Below are positions 45,486 through 49,107 of a stretch of DNA of 49,107 bases, piece after piece. The DNA is from Pseudonocardia nigra (GTDB lineage Bacteria > Actinomycetota > Actinomycetes > Mycobacteriales > Pseudonocardiaceae). The DNA is taken from assembly GCF_019396355.1 (NCBI RefSeq), contig NZ_JAHKRK010000034.1:1-49107 (forward strand), given 5' to 3'. The notes beneath the pieces are model-generated. The model had not been told where the DNA came from. It saw only the letters and a program-made list of their open reading frames with translations, and did not search any database. The position numbers were made by a program, and so were the translations under genes. Each line of letters starts with the position of its first letter. Positions within the stretch are counted from its first letter, which is position 1.

Positions 45486-46324
45486 GTGCCCTCCCCCAGG
45501 CGGTAGGTCCGGACCGCCGTGCCGGCGAGGATCTTCTCCTGCTCGGCCGGCGTCAACTCACCGATGAGCCCCGCCAGCACCTCCCAGGTGCCGGCGTAAC
45601 CGGCGGTGAGCAGCGTCATCGGCCAGTCGCTGCCCCAGATCAGCCGGTCCGGCCCGAACAGCTCCAGTGCGGCGTCCCATGCCGGGCGCAGGACCTCGGC
45701 CGTGAACGGGATGCCGGGCACCTGCAGCCCGGACACCTTCGCCACGGTGTTCGGCCGGGCCGCGACGTCGGCGAGGACCCTGCGCCACTCCCCGAAATCG
45801 GGCCGCCCGTGCGGCGGCTTGCCGAGGTGGTCGACGACGACGGTCAGCTCCGGGAGCGCCCCCGCGAGCTCGGCGGTGGCGGCGAGGTGCCGAGGCCAGG
45901 CGTCGGGCACGTCGAACGGGACGCCGCGCGCGGCGAGCAGGCCCAGCGATGCCCGGACGGCCGGCAGGGCGAGGAAGTCGTCGCGGGGATCGTCGTGCAC
46001 CAGGTGCCGCACGCCGCAGAACGCGGGGTGGGCCTGCCAGCGGTCGAGCTGCGCCTCGGCGACACCCGGGTCGTCGAGCCGCACCCAGCCGACGACGCCG
46101 GCGAACCGGTCGCACCGCTTCGCCACCTCGAGCAGGAACTCGGTGTCGGTCTCGGAGTCCTCGGCCTGCACGAGCACGGCCCGGTCGATGCCGCAGGCGT
46201 CCATCTCGGCCACGGCCCGCCCCGGGAGCACGCTCGTGTGCAGCGGCCCGTGCGCCGGCGTGATCCAGGCGTAGTCGCTGCGGTCGAGATCCCACAGGTG
46301 CAGGTGAGCATCGATCCTGATCAC
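45479..46324 (-). CDS. amidohydrolase-family sugar lactonase (L-fucono-1,5-lactonase-like)
   Basis: This 281-residue TIM-barrel hydrolase starts at GTG 46324, coupled to the reductase gene by GTGA. Metal/catalytic motifs are IDAHLHLWD at residue 3, VLVQAEDSETDTEFLLEVA, CGVRHLVHDD, VVVDHLGKPPH and the late WGSDWPM aspartate. This set is typical of COG3618 lactonases of fucose and rhamnose pathways. It would hydrolyse the lactone made by the upstream aldo/keto reductase to the aldonate used by the dehydratase. Confidence 0.88.
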   Translation of the reverse strand: MIRIDAHLHLWDLDRSDYAWITPAHGPLHTSVLPGRAVAEMDACGIDRAVLVQAEDSETDTEFLLEVAKRCDRFAGVVGWVRLDDPGVAEAQLDRWQAHPAFCGVRHLVHDDPRDDFLALPAVRASLGLLAARGVPFDVPDAWPRHLAATAELAGALPELTVVVDHLGKPPHGRPDFGEWRRVLADVAARPNTVAKVSGLQVPGIPFTAEVLRPAWDAALELFGPDRLIWGSDWPMTLLTAGYAGTWEVLAGLIGELTPAEQEKILAGTAVRTYRLGEGTC

Positions 46325-47280
46325 TGGATCAGCCCTTCCGCGGCGAGGTGCTCCCACAGCGCGGCCGGGATCGGGACGCCGGCGCGCCGCACGTTCTCCC
46401 GCACGTGGCCGGGCTCGGTCGCCCCGAGTGCCACCGCGCGGACGACCTCGTGGCGTAGCGGGAACTGCAACGCCGCGACGGGCAGCTCCACGCCGTGCTC
46501 GGCGCAGATTGCGGCGAGCCTGCGGGCCCTGGCGAGCATCTCGGCGGGGACGGCGCCGTACTCGTAGCGGGCGTCCTCGCGTGGCTGCGCGGACGACAGC
46601 AGCCCGGAGTTGTACGCGCCGGCGACCACCACCCCGATACCGCACCGGCGGCACTCCGGCAGCAGCTCGGCCGCCGCGGGCTGTTCGAGCAGCGTGTAGC
46701 GGCCCGCGACCATGAGCAGGTCGAGCCCGCCGGTCCGCACGCCGGCCAGGAGCGCGTCGGTCGACTTCGAGCCGATGCCCACGGCGTCGACCAGGCCCGC
46801 CTCGCGCAGGCCGACGAGCCCCGGGACCGCGGCGGCGATCGAGGCGTCCGGGTCGGCGTACTCGTCGGGGTCGTGCAGCAGCAGCACGTCGACGCGGTCG
46901 AGCCCGAGCCGCTCGAGCGACTCCTCGAGGCTGCGGCGCACGCCGTCGGGCGAGGGGTCCCAGACCCGCGCCGTGTCCGCCGGGACGGCGAAGCCGCCTT
47001 CCTCGTCGAGCCGGTCCGCCGTCTCCGGGCTGGGCCGCAGCAGCCGCCCGGCCTTCGTCGAGACGACGAACTCTGCCCGCGGCTTCCCGGCGAGGAACGC
47101 CCCGAGCCGCCGTTCCGCGAGTCCGAGCCCGTAGTGCGGTGCGGTGTCGAAGTACCGGATGCCGCAGTCCCACGCCGTCTGCAGGATCGCGTGCGCGTCC
47201 TCGTCGGTCATGGCCTGGAACAGGTTGCCCAGGTTCGCCCCGCCGAAGCCAAGCGGGCCGAGCCGGAGCGCGTCAGCCAT
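46321..47280 (-). CDS. aldo/keto reductase, L-fucose (D-threo-aldose) 1-dehydrogenase-like
   Basis: This 319-residue AKR starts at ATG 47280, overlapping the dehydratase by 8 bp. The catalytic tetrad is visible: Asp45 and Tyr50 in FDTAPHYG, Lys76 in STKAGR, and His in LLLHDPD near 135. The [10 protein letters not shown] and [28 protein letters not shown] segments match the D-threo-aldose dehydrogenase subgroup. It should oxidise the sugar to its 1,5-lactone with NAD(P)+. Confidence 0.88.
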   Translation of the reverse strand: MADALRLGPLGFGGANLGNLFQAMTDEDAHAILQTAWDCGIRYFDTAPHYGLGLAERRLGAFLAGKPRAEFVVSTKAGRLLRPSPETADRLDEEGGFAVPADTARVWDPSPDGVRRSLEESLERLGLDRVDVLLLHDPDEYADPDASIAAAVPGLVGLREAGLVDAVGIGSKSTDALLAGVRTGGLDLLMVAGRYTLLEQPAAAELLPECRRCGIGVVVAGAYNSGLLSSAQPREDARYEYGAVPAEMLARARRLAAICAEHGVELPVAALQFPLRHEVVRAVALGATEPGHVRENVRRAGVPIPAALWEHLAAEGLIQ

Positions 47281-48559
47281 CGGGGTTCATGCAGTGGTCG
47301 GCGACGGAGGCGGCGTGCATCTCGGTGCCCGCACCGGGCGCCGTGGGCGGGTGGTAGCGGCCGTCCCGGACCGCCACCGGCGTGACGAAGTGCTCGTGCA
47401 GGTGGTCGACGAACTCGATCACCCGCCCCTCGTGGGTGCCGGTCACGGCGACGAAGTCGAACATCGACAGGTGCTGCACGGCCTCGCAGAGTCCCACCCC
47501 GCCGGCGTGCGGGCACACCGGCACGCCGAACTTCGCGGCGAGCAGCAGGATCGCGATGTTCTCGTTCACCCCGGCGACCCGGGTGGCGTCGAGCTGCAGC
47601 ACCTGCAGCGCCTCCGCCTGGAGGAACTGCTTGAACATCACCCGGTTCGCCATGTGCTCGCCGGTGGCGACCGGGATCGGGGCGATGCCGCGGGCGATCG
47701 CGGCGTGCGCGAGCACGTCGTCCGGGCTCGTCGGCTCCTCGACCCACGCGATGTCGAAGCTCGACAGCTCCTTGATCCAGGCGATCGCGTCGGCCACGTC
47801 CCAGCGCTGGTTGGCGTCGACGGCGATCCGCACGTCGGGGCCCACCGCCTGCCGGGCGATCCCCAGCCGCCGCACGTCGTCGTGCAGGTCGGCGCCGACC
47901 TTGAGCTTGATCTGGGTGAAGCCCTCCTCCACCGCCTCGCGGCACAGCCGGGCGAGCTTCTCGTCGTCGTAGCCGAGCCAGCCGGGAGTGGTGGTGTAGG
48001 CCGGGTAGCCCTCGCGCAGCAGCTGCTCCTCGCGCTGCGCGCGGCCCGTCTCGGCAGCGCGCAGGATCGCCACCGCCTCGTCGCGGGTCAGGGCGTCGGT
48101 GAGGTAGCGGAAGTCGACGAGGTCGACCAGCTCCTCCGGGGTCATCCGGGCGAGCAGCTGCCACAGCGGCAGCCCCGCCCGCTTGGCCTTGAGGTCCCAC
48201 AGGGCGTTGGCGACCGCGCCGATCGCCATGTGCATGACGCCCTTCTCCGGGCCCAGCCAGCGCAGCTGCGAGTCGTGCACCAGCCCGCGCCACGTCCCGC
48301 CCATGTCGGCGAGCAGCTCGTCGGCGTCCCGGCCGACGAGGTGGTGGGCCAGCGCCCGGATCGCCGCGACCTGCACGTCGTTGCCGCGCCCGATCGTGAA
48401 GACGAAGGCGTGGCCGACGAGGTCGTCGCCCGCATCGGTGCGGACCCGGACGTACGCCGCGGAGTAGTCGGGGTCGGGGTTCATGGCGTCCGACCCGTCG
48501 AGCGACAGTGACGTCGGGAACCGCACGTCGGCGGTCTCGAGAGCGGTGATGCGTGCCAC
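47273..48559 (-). CDS. L-fuconate dehydratase-like enolase-superfamily enzyme
   Basis: This 428-residue enzyme starts at GTG 48559 with AGAAGGGA upstream. The active-site set of the fuconate dehydratase group is present: the base lysines in QIKLKVGA, metal ligands Asp in AVDANQRW, Glu in [10 protein letters not shown] and Glu in ATGEHMANR, and His in [12 protein letters not shown]. The N-terminal capping domain ([30 protein letters not shown]) contacts substrate. It dehydrates the aldonate to 2-keto-3-deoxy-L-fuconate. It is the first gene of the seven-gene operon. Confidence 0.92.
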   Translation of the reverse strand: MARITALETADVRFPTSLSLDGSDAMNPDPDYSAAYVRVRTDAGDDLVGHAFVFTIGRGNDVQVAAIRALAHHLVGRDADELLADMGGTWRGLVHDSQLRWLGPEKGVMHMAIGAVANALWDLKAKRAGLPLWQLLARMTPEELVDLVDFRYLTDALTRDEAVAILRAAETGRAQREEQLLREGYPAYTTTPGWLGYDDEKLARLCREAVEEGFTQIKLKVGADLHDDVRRLGIARQAVGPDVRIAVDANQRWDVADAIAWIKELSSFDIAWVEEPTSPDDVLAHAAIARGIAPIPVATGEHMANRVMFKQFLQAEALQVLQLDATRVAGVNENIAILLLAAKFGVPVCPHAGGVGLCEAVQHLSMFDFVAVTGTHEGRVIEFVDHLHEHFVTPVAVRDGRYHPPTAPGAGTEMHAASVADHCMNPDG

Positions 48560-48593
48560 GCGGCAGTCCCTTCTGCGGAAACGCGACCACGTT

Positions 48594-48671
48594 AGAGATC
48601 GGATGTCTTGGGCGTCAATAACGAATCGGCACCAGTTCTGCGCCACTTTCCGACCCGCACGTCGGATGTCT
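48594..48671. promoter_or_regulatory. candidate operator pair of the fucose-type operon
   Basis: AGAGATC-G-GATGTCT at 48594-48608 is a 15-bp near-palindrome (one mismatch), 35 bp upstream of the dehydratase start. TCGGATGTCT recurs at 48662-48671, 63 bp on, as a half-site. The spacing suits a dimeric regulator with a weaker secondary site. The FadR-type protein at 40794 is the obvious candidate. Confidence 0.5.
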
Positions 48672-48735
48672 CACCGAGCACCAGGGGCAGCGCTTCCACC
48701 GGGTCGAGCCGCGACCCGGACTTCGACGGCAGCAT

Positions 48736-48984
48736 CCAAGCGTCTCACCGGATCCACTGGCCTCGTGGACGGCTGCGTCCACCACCACAGGCAAAAACAC
48801 CACCGGCTGGCAGGTAGCCGCCCACGACGACGGGCGGATCGAGTGGATCGCGCCCACCGGGCACAGCTACTTCAGCGAACCGCACGACTACCGGCCCGAC
48901 CCGCCACCGCCAGGCCCGGGGAGAGGCGCCCTCGCGAGACCCGGCCCGAAGCCGAGCCCGCCACCGGCACGCGCGGTCGTCTAG
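48736..48984 (+). pseudogene. HNH endonuclease (DUF222/13E12 type) C-terminal remnant
   Basis: Pieces of the 13E12-type HNH C-terminus appear in order but in three frames. ASHRIHWPRG ends near 48766 (the DHxxPWPxG part), CVHHHRQKHH lies at 48774-48803 (the CRHHHxxKH part), and TGWQVAAHDDGRIEWIAPTGHSYF runs from 48802 to the TAG at 48982-48984. At least two frame changes within 40 bp mark it as dead. No plausible start is seen. Confidence 0.6.
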
Positions 48985-49047
48985 GTGGCTGGTGTCTTTC
49001 GCGTGGCGGTCGCCCTGCTGGGCGGCGCGCCGCGGGAGGATCTCGGG

Positions 49048-49107
49048 GTGACGTTGGGGCGCGCTGATCGTCAGGTCGATCTGTTCGACGACGCGGCCGG
49101 GTTCTGC
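49048..49107 (+). mobile_element. probable IS1182-family transposase, first 20 residues only
   Basis: GTG 49048 behind GGGAGGA reads MTLGRADRQVDLFDDAAGFC and leaves the window. The DRQxDLF...FC start resembles IS1182-type transposases. The insertion would lie directly beside the HNH remnant. Only 20 residues are visible, so the call rests on weak evidence. Confidence 0.4.

Overview
The window is very GC-rich DNA with many GTG starts and 4-nt ATGA/GTGA overlaps. It carries several ECF sigma factors with zinc-finger anti-sigma partners, an AfsR-type regulator and a remnant of a 13E12-type HNH endonuclease. Together these point to an actinobacterium, most likely of the Pseudonocardiaceae type; the genus is an inference. 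I see no rRNA, tRNA, CRISPR array or phage genes. The only mobile-element trace is at the far right end.

Layout. 1-5230: a partial alpha/beta hydrolase, a multi-spanning permease, an N-terminally truncated POT peptide transporter, and a hydrolase/TIM-barrel isomerase pair, ending in a tandem array of 22-bp hairpin repeats. 5233-12414: a secreted CSLREA beta-helix protein, an ECF sigma/anti-sigma pair, a frameshifted FMN reductase with a bacterial-luciferase-like partner, and a second ECF module (DsbA-like protein, zinc-finger membrane anti-sigma, sigma factor, MauE-like protein). Three genes of that module share one promoter architecture. 12460-19182: an AEC transporter, a PucR-type regulator, a pyruvate/branched-chain 2-oxoacid dehydrogenase operon (E1alpha, E1beta, E2) with a clear upstream palindrome, and a convergent tryptophan-2,3-dioxygenase-like gene. 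19366-25957: a secreted 5'-nucleotidase, a 560-bp array of 72/73-bp hairpin repeats, then a GH2 beta-galactosidase and an AGE-family sugar isomerase.

25970-29153 is a scar. An AfsR/BTAD-type regulator (minus) and a flavodoxin-fold oxidoreductase (plus) have both lost their 5' ends at one junction near 28835, and the regulator is also frameshifted. 29158-38240 holds a small lipoprotein and an eight-gene operon: dipeptide-type ABC transporter, M20 deacylase/peptidase, aldehyde dehydrogenase and SDR. 38219-40659 holds an ECF42-type sigma factor, a YciI/DGPF protein and a hydrolase. 40794-48559 is a FadR-type regulator facing a seven-gene L-fucose-type oxidative catabolic operon with its own ABC importer. 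The last 500 bases hold its control region, a degraded HNH endonuclease and the start of a probable IS1182-family transposase.

The most notable signals are: (1) an ECF regulon visible in the sequence, GGGAACC-N16-CGACCAYT upstream of the DsbA, anti-sigma and MauE genes; (2) the structured 72/73-bp tandem array; (3) a dispersed 45-bp palindrome with a conserved loop, seen twice between genes; and (4) several decayed genes.
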